From contig JAJEAR010000034.1 in assembly GCA_022822665.1 (NCBI GenBank), forward strand, positions 1-36,278: DNA of 36,278 nt, written 5' to 3'. The notes below the pieces were generated by a model. The model was not told the origin of the DNA. It was given only the letters and a program-made list of their open reading frames with translations, and did not search any database. The translations under genes and the position numbers were made by a program. This document shows positions 1 to 9,472 of the stretch, in pieces (position 1 is the first letter of the stretch; each line of letters opens with the position of its first letter). This DNA comes from Alphaproteobacteria bacterium (GTDB lineage: Bacteria > Pseudomonadota > Alphaproteobacteria > Thalassobaculales > Thalassobaculaceae).

Positions 1-141
1 CTTGCCCTCGAAACTGCGATCAGGGAGTATCTTGAGGTCTACAATGAACAGCCCAAGCCCTTCATCTGGACCAAGGACGCCGATCAGATCCTCGAATCCA
101 TTCAACATTACTGTCAACATATTTCTGATACAGAACACTAG
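1..141 (+). CDS. IS630-family transposase, C-terminal end (cut by window edge)
   Basis: Reading frame 1 is open from the first base to a TAG at 139-141 and encodes 46 residues. The segment REYLEVYNEQPKPFIWTK, followed by a short helical tail, matches the characteristic C-terminal end of IS630-type DDE transposases, where a YL-x-x-N-x-x-PKPF-x-WTK pattern closes the protein. The three catalytic acidic residues would lie upstream and are not visible, so the sequence cannot show whether the element is intact. No clear terminal inverted repeat was recognised in the bases after the stop. Its position beside a decayed region and a defence operon suggests an insertion hotspot. Confidence 0.7.
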   Translation, partial: LALETAIREYLEVYNEQPKPFIWTKDADQILESIQHYCQHISDTEH

Positions 142-480
142 GATGCTCAGATCATACTGAGACCAGCTGCGGCGATCCAGCCCCATCGATGATCCTCCGC
201 TATCGACGTGACTACTCGGACTCGCGGGCTTTACCGCCCTTCGCCGCCGTTCGCATCAATAGTATGTGTTTAAGCGCTCGGGCGACAACGACACCTCGAG
301 CGCGTCGAGGAGACCATCCTCGCAGCCTAAATTCTTGACGTCCGGCCGGGAATTCATCATGCTTGTCCCGTACACTCCGGACCTGCCTCTGCCATCAGGT
401 ATGCGCCCGCGGTTTTGTTTTACCGCGCTCCACGGCGGCAAAACCTTCGGAATCCCGCGAAAGTGGCCAGCCCGTCTCTG
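142..480. other. Intergenic/decayed sequence, no convincing gene
   Basis: No open frame with credible coding character was found. On the minus strand, a short stretch around 256-310 reads LLDALEVSLSPERLNTYY before a stop. This faintly resembles the N-terminal start of Abi-like (Abi_2-type) proteins, but it is far too short to call. The stretch is probably the debris of earlier insertions next to the IS630 copy. Confidence 0.4.
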
Positions 481-762
481 TCAGTTTTCCGCTGTCCTGA
501 TGGCCTTCTTGACACGAACGACACCGCGTTTGACGTGGTGATCACGATGCGCTCTCCGTTGCGCGGGTTCTCGGGTTCAGGCCTTGGCGGGCGGGCGCTT
601 CCTGGCGAACCTTCGGAAATCCGTGATGCTGACAGTCTCGCCGGGTGGGAGCAACTCGTCCATCGTCGAAGACACCGCGCCCACGATGCTCTCCGCCCCA
701 TCTCTCGTCATGGGCGTCGCGCCGGCGACGTGCTTCACTATCTCCGTCTTCGATTCGATTGC
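481..762 (-). pseudogene. Frameshifted HU/IHF-family DNA-binding protein
   Basis: Reading leftward from about 762, one frame gives SKTEIVKHVAGATPMTRD, then a helix with AESIVGAVSSTMDELL and the turn PPGETVSITDFRRFARKRPP. It then meets a stop near 586. This matches the first two-thirds of HU proteins: the K-x-E-L-V start, the dimer helices, and the G-x-V-x-I-x-x-F-G-x-F strand. The DNA-binding arm continues in another frame as NPRNGERIVITTSNAVSFV, matching the HU arm NPRTGE-x-I-x-I. The end KKAIRTAEN plus a stop at 481 is back in the first frame. At least two frameshifts therefore separate the three pieces, and the normal FGxF is FRRF. No start codon is certain. HU itself is normally a nucleoid protein of about 90 residues, and this copy cannot make it. 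Confidence 0.72.
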
Positions 763-1586
763 TCCCCGCCCACGTGAACCGTTACAGCGCCTCGGCGCTC
801 CACTTCATGCGACTTCTCAAATGCGCGAATGAGCTGACGCGAGTCGAACGCCCCTATCTGGTCGCTCAGTACCCGCCCGTGGCCCGCCGCGCCTCGGGCT
901 CTGCACGGAGCGCTGACAGTCATGGGAGAACGGCAGCGAGCCGGTGCCTGGGACAGGCCGATTGCGGGCCGGTGGCGATGTGGCCCGAGGGTGGGCGCGG
1001 GACGAATACCGTCAAAGGACTATCAGGGCCACAGTGTGGCATGCGACATTACAAAGATGCAGCAGACTTGAAGCAGGGATTGGCGGATAGCGGAAGGGTA
1101 GCCATGGTGGGAGAGCTTTCGATCCGGGTCTGTCTGGACGAACCGCACGACAGCACTGAGCCGGCCGCGGTTCAATCACTGCGCAGGAGCGTAGGATCGC
1201 GCGGCTCGCAGCCGCGGGCGTCGCTTCCGGCTTGGTCGCTGTCGCGGTCGACGGGCACGAAGGCGATCGGCGACGCGGCCTGGAGGTGTTCGAGGCCTTG
1301 ACTAAGCTGGCCCGCATGGACGAGGAGAATCGGAGCCGTCTTGGGGCGTGCTTCTTGGCGGAGGTGGCGACATCGATCGACGGATTCTCGCCGCTGGACG
1401 GCATCGAGCCAGCTGTGACGCACGGGCTGACGGCAGCCCATGTCCGGGCAAATGTTGAAGCGCCGACGGCGCTCGTCGAGCCGCTGATCGGTCAGATCGG
1501 CCTGCTCAGGGGGGCCAGGCTGCTCCGACAAGCACTCGAAATGCAAATGGGGACCAAAGAGGCAGAAGGGTGAGAGGGGGCGGAAA
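763..1586. other. Unassigned stretch upstream of hsdM
   Basis: No gene could be supported. A plus-strand frame open from about 1160 to 1573 begins with SITAQERRIARLAAAG. This resembles the first helices of a LuxR-type helix-turn-helix (x-LT-x-Q-E-x-x-I-A-x-L-A-x-x-G), but the recognition helix that should follow is absent and the rest matches nothing I recognise. It may be a decayed regulator or chance. The last bases contain a purine-rich ribosome-binding stretch (GAGAGGGGGCGG, about 1571-1582) just ahead of the hsdM ATG. The promoter of the defence operon should lie in this interval, but no clear -35/-10 pair stands out. Confidence 0.35.
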
Positions 1587-4280
1587 ATGAGACAAGAGAA
1601 AATCACCCTCACCCAGCTTGAGTCTTTTCTCCTGAAGGCCGCCGACATCCTGCGCGGCAAGATGGACGCCTCGGAATTCAAGGAGTTCATCTTCGGCATG
1701 CTGTTCCTGAAGCGGCTTTCCGACGAGTTCGACCGCAAACGCGAGCAGCTCAGCAAGAAGACGTTCGCGCACCTCAAAGACCAGCCGGATCTCGTCGCCG
1801 AACTGCTCGAAGACAAGACATCCTACGGCGAGACATTCTTTGTCCCCGTCAGAGGCCGCTGGCACGAGCCCTGGAAAGACGGTAACGGCGATCTCGTGCC
1901 GGCCCTGAAGGACCTAAAGCACGACATCGGCAACATGCTGAACAAGGCCATCGCTGCCATCGAAGACGAGAACGATGCACTCGCTGGTGTGCTGAAGAAC
2001 AACATCGACTTCAACGCTGTGAAGGGCAGGACCAAGATCCCTGACCAGAAGTGGAAAGATCTGCTCGACCACTTCAGCCAGCCCGGGTTCGTCCTCGTCA
2101 ACGACAACTTCGAATTCCCCGACCTGCTCGGTGCCGCCTACGAATACCTCATAAAGTTCTTTGCAGACAGCGCCGGCAAGAAGGGCGGTGAGTTCTATAC
2201 CCCGGGCGAGGTCGTCCGCCTGCTCGTCCAGCTCACCCAGCCGGAGGCGGGGAACACCATCTACGACCCTACGGTCGGCTCCGGCGGCTTCCTCATTCAG
2301 TCCCACCAGTACGTGGAAGAGCAGGGCCAGAACGCCGACGACCTCGCCCTCTTCGGCCAGGACTCCAACGGAACGGTCTGGTCGATCTGCATCATGAACA
2401 TGATCCTCCACAACATCACCCGATCCAAGATCGAGAATGGTGACACGCTGGAGGACCCTCTCATCCTCGACAACGGGCAGATCCGCAAGTTCGACCGGGT
2501 GCTCGCCAACCCGCCGTTCTCGCAGAACTACAGCCGCGCCGGCATGAAGTTTACCAGTCGCTTCCGCGAGTGGTGCCCGGAGTCCGGCAAGAAGGCGGAC
2601 CTCATGTTCGTGCAGCACATGCTCGCCAGCCTCAAGTTCAACGGCCGGATGGCCACGATCATGCCGCACGGAGTCCTGTTCCGTGGTGGCAAGGAAAAGC
2701 TTATCCGCGAGCTCTTCATCGATGACGACTGCATCGAGGCCATCGTCAGCCTGCCGCCCGGCCTCTTCTACGGCACCGGTATCCCCGCCTGCGTCCTGGT
2801 CTGCAACAAGAGCAAACCCGACGCACTCAAGGGCAGGGTCATCTTCATCAACGCCGATCGCGAATACGCAGAGGGCAAGAACCAGAACCGGCTTCGCCCC
2901 GAGGACATCGAAAAGATCGATTTCGTCTTCGCCAACAAGCGCGAGCTGCCCAAGTACTCGCGTATCGTGCCTAAGTCCGAGATCGTGGACACCCACGACT
3001 ACAACCTCAACATCCGCCGCTACGTCGACAACACGCCCGACCCCGAGCCAGAGGATGTCCAGGCGCACCTCATCGGCGGAATCCCCGAGGTGGAGGTGGC
3101 TGCGCTCACGGACGACTTCGGCCAGTTCGGCGTCAACCCGGATTTACTCTTCGAGCCCGAGCGTCCCGCCTACCTCGCATTTCGCGGGTGCATCGACGTC
3201 AAGCCCGCCATCAAGTCCAAGCTCGAAGCGGACCCGGCCGTGCTGCGCACTCTCGCCCGGTACCACGAAGCACTCGAATCCTGGTGGGCGGTTGCAAGGG
3301 ACGACTTCGCCCTGCTCCAGCATGCGGGCGACGGCGGCAAGAAGATGCCCGAGATACGCTTTGAGTTGCTTACCACCCTCAAGGCCAAACTCGAGCCGTT
3401 GGGCGTGCTCGACGAGTTCAAGAGTGCTGGCGTCTTTGTCAACTGGTGGCAGCAAATCCGCTACGACCTCAAGACTATCGTCTCCACCGGCTGGCACCAC
3501 ACTCTCATCCCCGATGAATACCTCATCGCCGAATATTTCCAGGCCGAGGCCGACGCCGCTGAGGCGTTGGAGGCGACCATCGCCGAAGCACAGGGCGAGC
3601 TGTCCGAGGCCGTCGAGACCGCCCAGGATGTCAGCGGCTACGAGCCCGACGAGGACGAGAAGGTCACCTCCGCTATCATCAAGAAGGCCCTCAAAACTCT
3701 CATCGACGACCTGAAAGGCTCCACCGGCGCCTCCGCAAGAAAGGAGCTCAAGAACCTCACCGACCAGGACAAGGCCATCAAGGCGATCGAGAAGTGCATT
3801 AAGGACGCCAAGGCTACGCTCAAGGAAACCGCCGCAGAGTTGGAGTTCAAGCTCGAACTCAAGCGCCTGGGAGCGGACGATTTCAAGGCCGAGACCCAGT
3901 CGCTGGTGGCCCAAGCCGATGCCCGTCTCGCAGGGCTAGACCCAGAGAATAGGGTCGAGAAGAAAATCATTGCCGCGCTGAATAAGGATAAGGAGGTGCT
4001 GAACGCCCGCTTGGCCCGGACTGATGCGGTGCTCAAGGCGATCGGCGGCCAAATCAGCGAGGCGGATGCTCGCCGTCTTACCCTGAAGAAGATCTACGAT
4101 GTCGCCCGCGCCGTGCTGGACCGCTACCTGAATGCGGAAAAGCGGGAGCTGGTGCGGGCCGTCGAGAAGCTGTGGGAGAAGTACGCTGTCAGCATTGATT
4201 CGATGAACGACGACCGCGCTGTAACATTAGAAACGCTCGATGCTTTTTTGTCCGGTTTGGGGTATCGCCAATGCCATTAA
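1587..4280 (+). CDS. hsdM: Type I restriction-modification DNA methyltransferase subunit (HsdM) with long C-terminal extension
   Basis: This 897-residue protein methylates adenine within the type I target sequence as part of the M2S complex. Seen: an N-terminal HsdM_N-like helical region (about 1-160), GEFYTP at 201-206 (motif X region), the S-adenosylmethionine loop [10 protein letters not shown] at 226-235, and catalytic NPPF at 308-311 (gamma-class N6-adenine motif). Residues from about 500 onward form an unusually long, charged, helix-rich tail with probable coiled coil at 650-870. Typical HsdM proteins have roughly 500-550 residues, so this belongs to the longer subgroup. The ATG is preceded by a strong purine-rich ribosome-binding site. 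The 3' end overlaps hsdS by 10 bases, indicating translational coupling. All catalytic motifs look intact. Confidence 0.95.
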   Translation: MRQEKITLTQLESFLLKAADILRGKMDASEFKEFIFGMLFLKRLSDEFDRKREQLSKKTFAHLKDQPDLVAELLEDKTSYGETFFVPVRGRWHEPWKDGNGDLVPALKDLKHDIGNMLNKAIAAIEDENDALAGVLKNNIDFNAVKGRTKIPDQKWKDLLDHFSQPGFVLVNDNFEFPDLLGAAYEYLIKFFADSAGKKGGEFYTPGEVVRLLVQLTQPEAGNTIYDPTVGSGGFLIQSHQYVEEQGQNADDLALFGQDSNGTVWSICIMNMILHNITRSKIENGDTLEDPLILDNGQIRKFDRVLANPPFSQNYSRAGMKFTSRFREWCPESGKKADLMFVQHMLASLKFNGRMATIMPHGVLFRGGKEKLIRELFIDDDCIEAIVSLPPGLFYGTGIPACVLVCNKSKPDALKGRVIFINADREYAEGKNQNRLRPEDIEKIDFVFANKRELPKYSRIVPKSEIVDTHDYNLNIRRYVDNTPDPEPEDVQAHLIGGIPEVEVAALTDDFGQFGVNPDLLFEPERPAYLAFRGCIDVKPAIKSKLEADPAVLRTLARYHEALESWWAVARDDFALLQHAGDGGKKMPEIRFELLTTLKAKLEPLGVLDEFKSAGVFVNWWQQIRYDLKTIVSTGWHHTLIPDEYLIAEYFQAEADAAEALEATIAEAQGELSEAVETAQDVSGYEPDEDEKVTSAIIKKALKTLIDDLKGSTGASARKELKNLTDQDKAIKAIEKCIKDAKATLKETAAELEFKLELKRLGADDFKAETQSLVAQADARLAGLDPENRVEKKIIAALNKDKEVLNARLARTDAVLKAIGGQISEADARRLTLKKIYDVARAVLDRYLNAEKRELVRAVEKLWEKYAVSIDSMNDDRAVTLETLDAFLSGLGYRQCH

Positions 4281-5569
4281 ATTGGTCCACCTCACAGTTG
4301 CGAGACCTAGCTGATATCCGCGTCAGCAATGTCGATAAAAAGTCGTACGCCACCGAGCAGCCAATCAGGCTCTGCAACTACATGGATGTGTACGCCAATG
4401 ATTACGTGACTTCTGCCCTACTAGACTTCATGCCGGCAACCGCAAGCCCGTCGGAGATTGAACGATTTACGCTTCACGCTGGTGATGTCGTCATCACAAA
4501 GGACTCTGAGACGCCCGACGATATCGGTGTTCCTGCTGTCATTGTTGAGGACATCGATAGACTCGTGTGCGGGTATCACCTAGCGCTGCTTCGCCCTAAG
4601 CCCAACGTGCACCCGGTCTATCTGGCGAAGCAGCTCGCGAGCGCTCCAACCGTTAGGTACTTTGCAGCAAATGCAACGGGGTCGACTAGGTTCGGACTCG
4701 CGATCGGAACGATCGAGAAGCTCGATGTTCCGACCCCGCCACCAAACGAGCAAGCCAAGATTGCCGAGGTGCTTTCAACGGTTGATCGAGCCATCGAGCA
4801 GACCGAGGTACTCATCGCCAAGCAGCAGCGCATCAAGACTGGCCTGATGCAGGACCTACTCACCCGCGGCATCGATGAGCACGGCAACCTCCGCTTCGAA
4901 CAGACTCACAAGTTCAAAAACTCCCCGCTTGGGCGTATTCCAGCGGAGTGGGAAAGTGCATCCTTGGCGGTGTTTGTTCCTTCTGCGGAGTACGGGATTT
5001 CAACGTCGCTCAGTGAGTCGGGTTACCCCGTGTTGCGAATGAACAATCTGCTCGACGGTGAAGCCGACTTATCTAACCTCAAGTTTACTGATGTCCCGGT
5101 GCCCGAGCATTTGTGGCTGAGGGACGGGGATGTGCTCTTCAATCGAACCAATAGCTGGGAGCATGTTGGTCGAACCGGCATATGGCGAGGCCAAGTCGAG
5201 AACGCAACCTTCGCGTCGTACCTCGTGCGGCTGAACACGAATCCAGCCAAACTGTTGCCCGAATTGCTCAATTTGTGGCTAAACTGGGAACGGATTCAGG
5301 TCGCTATGCGCCGACAAGCCACGCCCGCAGTTCAGCAGGTGAACATAAACCCAACGAATCTTCGTTCGATCCCCGCCGCGTTCCCGAGGAACCTGGATGA
5401 GCAGACGGCGATTATGGCTCGCCTCTCGGCTGAGAAAGAGGTCGTCAATTCCCACCGGGAGCATCTCCACAAACTCAAGTCTATCAAGACCGGTCTCATG
5501 CAGGACCTGTTGACGGGAGATCGTTGCGTGACAGCGCTGCTGGAGCAACGCGAGGGGGCGACGGCATGA
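4271..5569 (+). CDS. hsdS: Type I restriction-modification specificity subunit (HsdS)
   Basis: This 432-residue protein selects the bipartite DNA target for both methylation and restriction. It has the usual pseudo-duplicated layout: target-recognition domain 1 (about 1-150), a conserved helical spacer (about 155-205), target-recognition domain 2 (about 215-385) and a second conserved helix (about 385-420). The peptide [11 protein letters not shown] occurs identically at 188-198 and 405-415, one copy at the end of each half. Such repeats are known sites for domain swapping in this family. The ATG at 4271 lies within the last codons of hsdM. The stop at 5567-5569 overlaps an ATG at 5566 that opens a 9-codon minicistron. 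GC content looks lower and codon use less biased than in hsdM, as is common for the frequently exchanged S subunit. Confidence 0.93.
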   Translation: MPLNWSTSQLRDLADIRVSNVDKKSYATEQPIRLCNYMDVYANDYVTSALLDFMPATASPSEIERFTLHAGDVVITKDSETPDDIGVPAVIVEDIDRLVCGYHLALLRPKPNVHPVYLAKQLASAPTVRYFAANATGSTRFGLAIGTIEKLDVPTPPPNEQAKIAEVLSTVDRAIEQTEVLIAKQQRIKTGLMQDLLTRGIDEHGNLRFEQTHKFKNSPLGRIPAEWESASLAVFVPSAEYGISTSLSESGYPVLRMNNLLDGEADLSNLKFTDVPVPEHLWLRDGDVLFNRTNSWEHVGRTGIWRGQVENATFASYLVRLNTNPAKLLPELLNLWLNWERIQVAMRRQATPAVQQVNINPTNLRSIPAAFPRNLDEQTAIMARLSAEKEVVNSHREHLHKLKSIKTGLMQDLLTGDRCVTALLEQREGATA

Positions 5570-5595
5570 GTTCTTGCGTCAGGCGCCGAGAATGA
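5566..5595 (+). other. Nine-codon minicistron bridging hsdS and the RT-nitrilase gene
   Basis: An ATG at 5566 overlaps the hsdS stop (ATGA) and is preceded at 5552-5558 by GAGGGGG, the best Shine-Dalgarno-like stretch in this junction. It encodes MSSCVRRRE and stops at 5593-5595. That stop overlaps the ATG at 5592 (again ATGA), which is the best start for the RT-nitrilase. The RT start itself has only a weak ribosome-binding site. The arrangement fits a termination-reinitiation relay from hsdS to the RT. Whether it is translated is inference. Confidence 0.4.
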
Positions 5596-8500
5596 AGCAA
5601 ATCCTCAATCCATCTATGGACGACCTCCACCTCGAATGCGTACTCATGCAGGCATGGAAGAAGACATCTTCATATCTGCGTACTCACAGCTGGTACGCCG
5701 ACTCGCTCAGTATCGACTATCAGTCCCTGCGCATTCCGGCCTTTCTCGCAGAGATCCAGGAGGCGATTGATTCGTATGCCAATTGGACGCCCGAACCGCT
5801 TCAGTTGGTGCCGGCTCCGAAGACGCAACGATGGAACTTCGATGACAGTGGAAACTGGATTCCGCAGCCGAACCAGGACTACCAGAAGAAGCTCCGTCCG
5901 CTTGCTCATGTGGCACTGCGGGACCAGGTCGTGGCCACGGCCATCATGCTTTGCCTGGCCGATCGCATCGAAACTCGGATGAGTGACACTCGTCTGTCGA
6001 TTGACTCAGAAGAGAATCGGCGGCGTGTGCTGGCTTACGGCCACCGACTCGTCTGTGACGAAGTCGAGGATGGCGGACTTCGGCACCGTTGGGGCAGCAC
6101 CAAGCTGTATCGCCAGTACTTCCAGGACTACCAGACGTTTCTTCGTCGCCCACGAGTTGTGATAGAGAGCCTGGACTCTAGCGCGCCGGAGTTCGAAATC
6201 GCGATTGTTCAGAGTGATCTATCGAACTTCTACGACCGCGTTCAGCCGGACTTGCTCAGTCAGAAGATCAAGCAACTCAGACGAAACGGTGATGATCCAA
6301 GGTTCTTCGAGTTCGCAGACCGTGTCTTCGATTGGCGATGGGCAGATACGAAGCGCGCGTCCCGCCATTCCCGCGAGCAGGGTCTTGACGGCTTTATGAA
6401 CGTGGCGCTCCCGCAGGGGCTGGTCGCATCAGGTTTCTTCGCGAATGTGGTGATGCAGGACTTTGAGACAACACTCCGCTCTGCGATCGGACTGGTCATC
6501 GATGAAACCCTAGGCATCAAGCTACTGGATGCGGTTTATTACGTTGACGACTTCCGATTGGTTGTGCAGATCCCCCGTTCCGATCCAGGCCTTGCGGAGC
6601 CTGAAGTTCGCGACGCCATCTCAAATTGGCTCCAACGACAGCTTAATGTAGCGGCTCCCGGGCTCATGGTCGAACAGTCCAAGACGACTGTGACGGTGGA
6701 AGGACGCGACCGCCGATTCCTCGTGCCGCAGTCTCTCGCCGCCCAACGCATTCAAAGCGACACATCCGGCGTGTTTGACATGCTCCACGGCACCGAGTTG
6801 ATCGGGGCCATCGAGGGCTTCTTCCACACACAGAAAAGGTACTCCACCGAGACCAAGCCAGAGGAGGTCGGCAGAACGGGGCTGCTGGTGGGTCTGTCCG
6901 ACATGCGCGACGGAACAGCCGCCCGATTCGCAGCCGGTCGTTTCCGGCGAACATTCCGCTCATTGCGTCCCATGCTGGAAGGCGACAAACAGGGCGCCGG
7001 AGAGGCAGTGCTGGTTACGGGTGCAGAGCCGGACGACCAAGAGAACGAGCACGGTTTGGTGCTCTCAAAGGTCCAGCTGGACGAGCGAGCCAAGTTTTTT
7101 GCGGCACTGCTGATCGAGGAGTGGACCGCCAACCCGGCAAACGTGCGTCTGCTGCGTGTGGCACTCGATATGTACCCGGACCCTCAGTTCCTGGAGGAAG
7201 TCCTCCGGGTGCTCAAGCCGGGGTGGGCGGTCGGTGGCTCCAAGGGAGCCCGCCGCGAGATTCGCCTGTACTGCTTGGCAGAACTGTTCCGGGCAGGGGC
7301 GACCGAAACGGGAATGGTGTCGGACAATGAATGTCTACCGCAAGGCGTTGGCTTAGACCGCTACCACAAGCGACTGCTCCGTGAAGCTCAAGACATCTTC
7401 AACCAGTTTGTGAGCGGCCACTCTAGCAGTTCTCGTCTGCCGTGGTATCTTATGCAACAGGTGTTGCTCTATCTTTCAGCGCGAGAGGCGTTTCCGAAAA
7501 CTGTGACCAGGCTGGGCGCAAAGGGTGGCCCGCTACTCGCGCTATATCGTAGGTTCGCCAAGTTCCTCGGCGGTGATCGGCCGGCGGGGTTGGATGAGAG
7601 AGCGAGCTTCCTCGTCCTCGCTCGGACGGGTTTCTCGCTTGACGGATTGGTTGACCGCATCGCGCAGCAAGGGGTTTCGCCAGAGTTCCTGTCCCGCGTT
7701 GAGGCATGCTCTCCGAGCACAGCCTCTGCGTTGTGGGAAGCCGCGAGACCTGCAGCAGGCAATGCTCTCACTCAGATGGCGGAGCGGCTGGGTCTGAAGC
7801 CGCGTCAGGCAGCAGATGCCGTCACTTGTTTACCGGACCTGGCCAGCCTGGACCTCAATCCGTTCTTTACTGAACCAAACCTCCTGCAGTTTGCGCATTG
7901 GTTGTTTGGGCTCCCCGAAATCTCCTTCGATACACCGCTCACACCTTGGCAGATCGAATGCGGACTCAAGTCCGACGACCAAGACGATCAATTCGGGCGG
8001 ATCGACCCGGAAACATTCCGGATTCGCAGATCCGTAAGTACGGGTGCAAGCCTGTTCGCGCCACCCGAATGGTGCGAGACGCGTGAGGAGCGCCAGCGGT
8101 ACCAAATTGGAGCTCTCTTGCGGTTCGCGATCCGTGGGACCACCGACTTCTTCGCCGGTGCGTCGAATTCCAGGCACTATACGGAACCAAGATACGCCCG
8201 CTCCATCTCGCACTGGGAACAACAGAGATACTCAGGCTTCCAGGGACGCACCGCGTTCGGCCCTCCGTGGCTCCCGATTTCGTCTTTCGTGGAAGATGTG
8301 CTTTACGACCTTCTCCGGTGGCCCGGGTCTGGCGTCGTGTTTCCCGGTCGCAGCTTCACGGAGATCAGGGCAGCAATTGAGCTCCGCTTGAACGCACTCA
8401 GAGTGCAATATGGGTCGCACAGCCGAACGCTCTTCTTGGAGCAGTCTGCGCCCATTTTGTACCGAAAGAAACATGTCATTGCTGCCTGGCGTCGGCCACT

Positions 8501-9455
8501 GCGTATTGGCATTGTCCAGACCGTGATTCCCGACCTTGGGGACTACGTCCGCCACGCTACTGCTCCTGACCTCAGTGGAAACCCTGTGTTTCGAGTCAGG
8601 CATCGAGCGCACCTTGCAGCGGCACTTCAGGGGGTCAATCAGATGCGGCGACTGCGGGACACGCATCGAAACATTGCCCGTGACGACGGCCAGACAATCG
8701 ATCTTTTGGTCTTCCCGGAACTGGCCGTGCACCCGGATGACGTTGGACCACTCTTGGTGCCCTTTGCCCGGAAGCACCGGTGCATCCTCCTTTTCGGCAT
8801 GGTGTATCACGCGGAGCCGCGACTGCTGGGGTCTCGGCTCATCAACTCTTGCCAGTGGCTTATTCCGCAGTGGACTAGAAGCAGAGGCTTCCAGCTGCGG
8901 GCCGTCGAGCAGGGCAAACTGCACCTTATTGACGCCGAAAAGTCATTGACGCCGACCCCCATCGGATTTCGACCTGCGCAATGGCTCGTAGAGTATGTGT
9001 GGAGTTCGAACCGTGATCACCGCCCACTGACCATTACCGCGTCGGTGTGCTACGACGCTACGGATCTGACACTCACGGCGGACCTTCGATCACGGAGTGA
9101 TCTCTACATCATCTGTGCGCTCAACAAAGATGTCGGGACATTCGACCGGATGTCGGAGGCGTTGCACTATCACATGTATCAGGGCGTGCTCTTGGTGAAT
9201 AATGGCCAATTTGGTGGAAGCTCATTCTTCATGCCTTTCGATAAGCCATTTCACCGTCAAGTCTTTCATTCCCATGGTCAGCCCCAGGTCGCCATATCGT
9301 TTGCAGAAATCAGCCCAGAGAAACTGGTCAACCGACCGAACCCCAATAATGTTGCGGGAGGGTTGCCTGCCGGGGCGGGTTCCGAGAGTGCAGCACCAGA
9401 AGGAACTTGGAAAACACCTCCAGCTGGCTGGGCGAACCGCGAACCTCCGTTCTGA
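5592..9455 (+). CDS. Defence-type reverse transcriptase fused to a C-terminal nitrilase-like domain (UG/DRT type 1-like)
   Basis: This is a 1287-residue protein if the ATG at 5592 is used; a TTG at 5574 would give 1293. Numbering here is from the TTG. The RT domain (about 20-400) shows motif A SDLSNFYD with Asp215, motif B ALPQGLVASGFF near 279, and catalytic YVDD at 323-326, followed by QSKTTV (motif D-like) near 368. Residues 400-970 look helical, like the alpha-repeat region of the UG RTs. The end (about 975-1245) is nitrilase-superfamily: LRIGIVQ start, Glu1049 in FPEL, Lys1115 in GKLHL and Cys1159 in VCYD, so the Glu-Lys-Cys triad is complete. Established knowledge: RT-nitrilase proteins of this build (DRT type 1 and related UG groups) act in anti-phage defence. 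No maturase, retron or group II intron features were seen. It lies between hsdS and hsdR with a 17-base gap to hsdR, so it is probably co-expressed with the restriction system. The exact UG subgroup cannot be fixed by eye. Confidence 0.9.
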   Translation: MKQILNPSMDDLHLECVLMQAWKKTSSYLRTHSWYADSLSIDYQSLRIPAFLAEIQEAIDSYANWTPEPLQLVPAPKTQRWNFDDSGNWIPQPNQDYQKKLRPLAHVALRDQVVATAIMLCLADRIETRMSDTRLSIDSEENRRRVLAYGHRLVCDEVEDGGLRHRWGSTKLYRQYFQDYQTFLRRPRVVIESLDSSAPEFEIAIVQSDLSNFYDRVQPDLLSQKIKQLRRNGDDPRFFEFADRVFDWRWADTKRASRHSREQGLDGFMNVALPQGLVASGFFANVVMQDFETTLRSAIGLVIDETLGIKLLDAVYYVDDFRLVVQIPRSDPGLAEPEVRDAISNWLQRQLNVAAPGLMVEQSKTTVTVEGRDRRFLVPQSLAAQRIQSDTSGVFDMLHGTELIGAIEGFFHTQKRYSTETKPEEVGRTGLLVGLSDMRDGTAARFAAGRFRRTFRSLRPMLEGDKQGAGEAVLVTGAEPDDQENEHGLVLSKVQLDERAKFFAALLIEEWTANPANVRLLRVALDMYPDPQFLEEVLRVLKPGWAVGGSKGARREIRLYCLAELFRAGATETGMVSDNECLPQGVGLDRYHKRLLREAQDIFNQFVSGHSSSSRLPWYLMQQVLLYLSAREAFPKTVTRLGAKGGPLLALYRRFAKFLGGDRPAGLDERASFLVLARTGFSLDGLVDRIAQQGVSPEFLSRVEACSPSTASALWEAARPAAGNALTQMAERLGLKPRQAADAVTCLPDLASLDLNPFFTEPNLLQFAHWLFGLPEISFDTPLTPWQIECGLKSDDQDDQFGRIDPETFRIRRSVSTGASLFAPPEWCETREERQRYQIGALLRFAIRGTTDFFAGASNSRHYTEPRYARSISHWEQQRYSGFQGRTAFGPPWLPISSFVEDVLYDLLRWPGSGVVFPGRSFTEIRAAIELRLNALRVQYGSHSRTLFLEQSAPILYRKKHVIAAWRRPLRIGIVQTVIPDLGDYVRHATAPDLSGNPVFRVRHRAHLAAALQGVNQMRRLRDTHRNIARDDGQTIDLLVFPELAVHPDDVGPLLVPFARKHRCILLFGMVYHAEPRLLGSRLINSCQWLIPQWTRSRGFQLRAVEQGKLHLIDAEKSLTPTPIGFRPAQWLVEYVWSSNRDHRPLTITASVCYDATDLTLTADLRSRSDLYIICALNKDVGTFDRMSEALHYHMYQGVLLVNNGQFGGSSFFMPFDKPFHRQVFHSHGQPQVAISFAEISPEKLVNRPNPNNVAGGLPAGAGSESAAPEGTWKTPPAGWANREPPF

Positions 9456-9472
9456 GCTTCAAGGACACAAGC

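Noticed and set aside
256..310. Short minus-strand peptide resembling the start of an Abi-like protein
   Set aside because: Only about 18 residues resemble the family before a stop, which is too little to separate from chance.
1160..1573. Possible LuxR-type helix-turn-helix followed by an open frame
   Set aside because: Only the first helix resembles the family, and the recognition helix and the rest do not match. There is no clear start codon or ribosome-binding site.
1914..3068. 384-codon minus-strand frame opposite hsdM
   Set aside because: It is a compositional shadow of the strongly GC3-biased hsdM; the valine/aspartate-rich product is typical of such artefacts.
5592..9455. Group II intron maturase or retron RT
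   Set aside because: No maturase (X/thumb) or HNH domain, no intron domain V-like hairpin and no retron msr/msd context. The nitrilase C-terminus points to the UG/DRT class instead.
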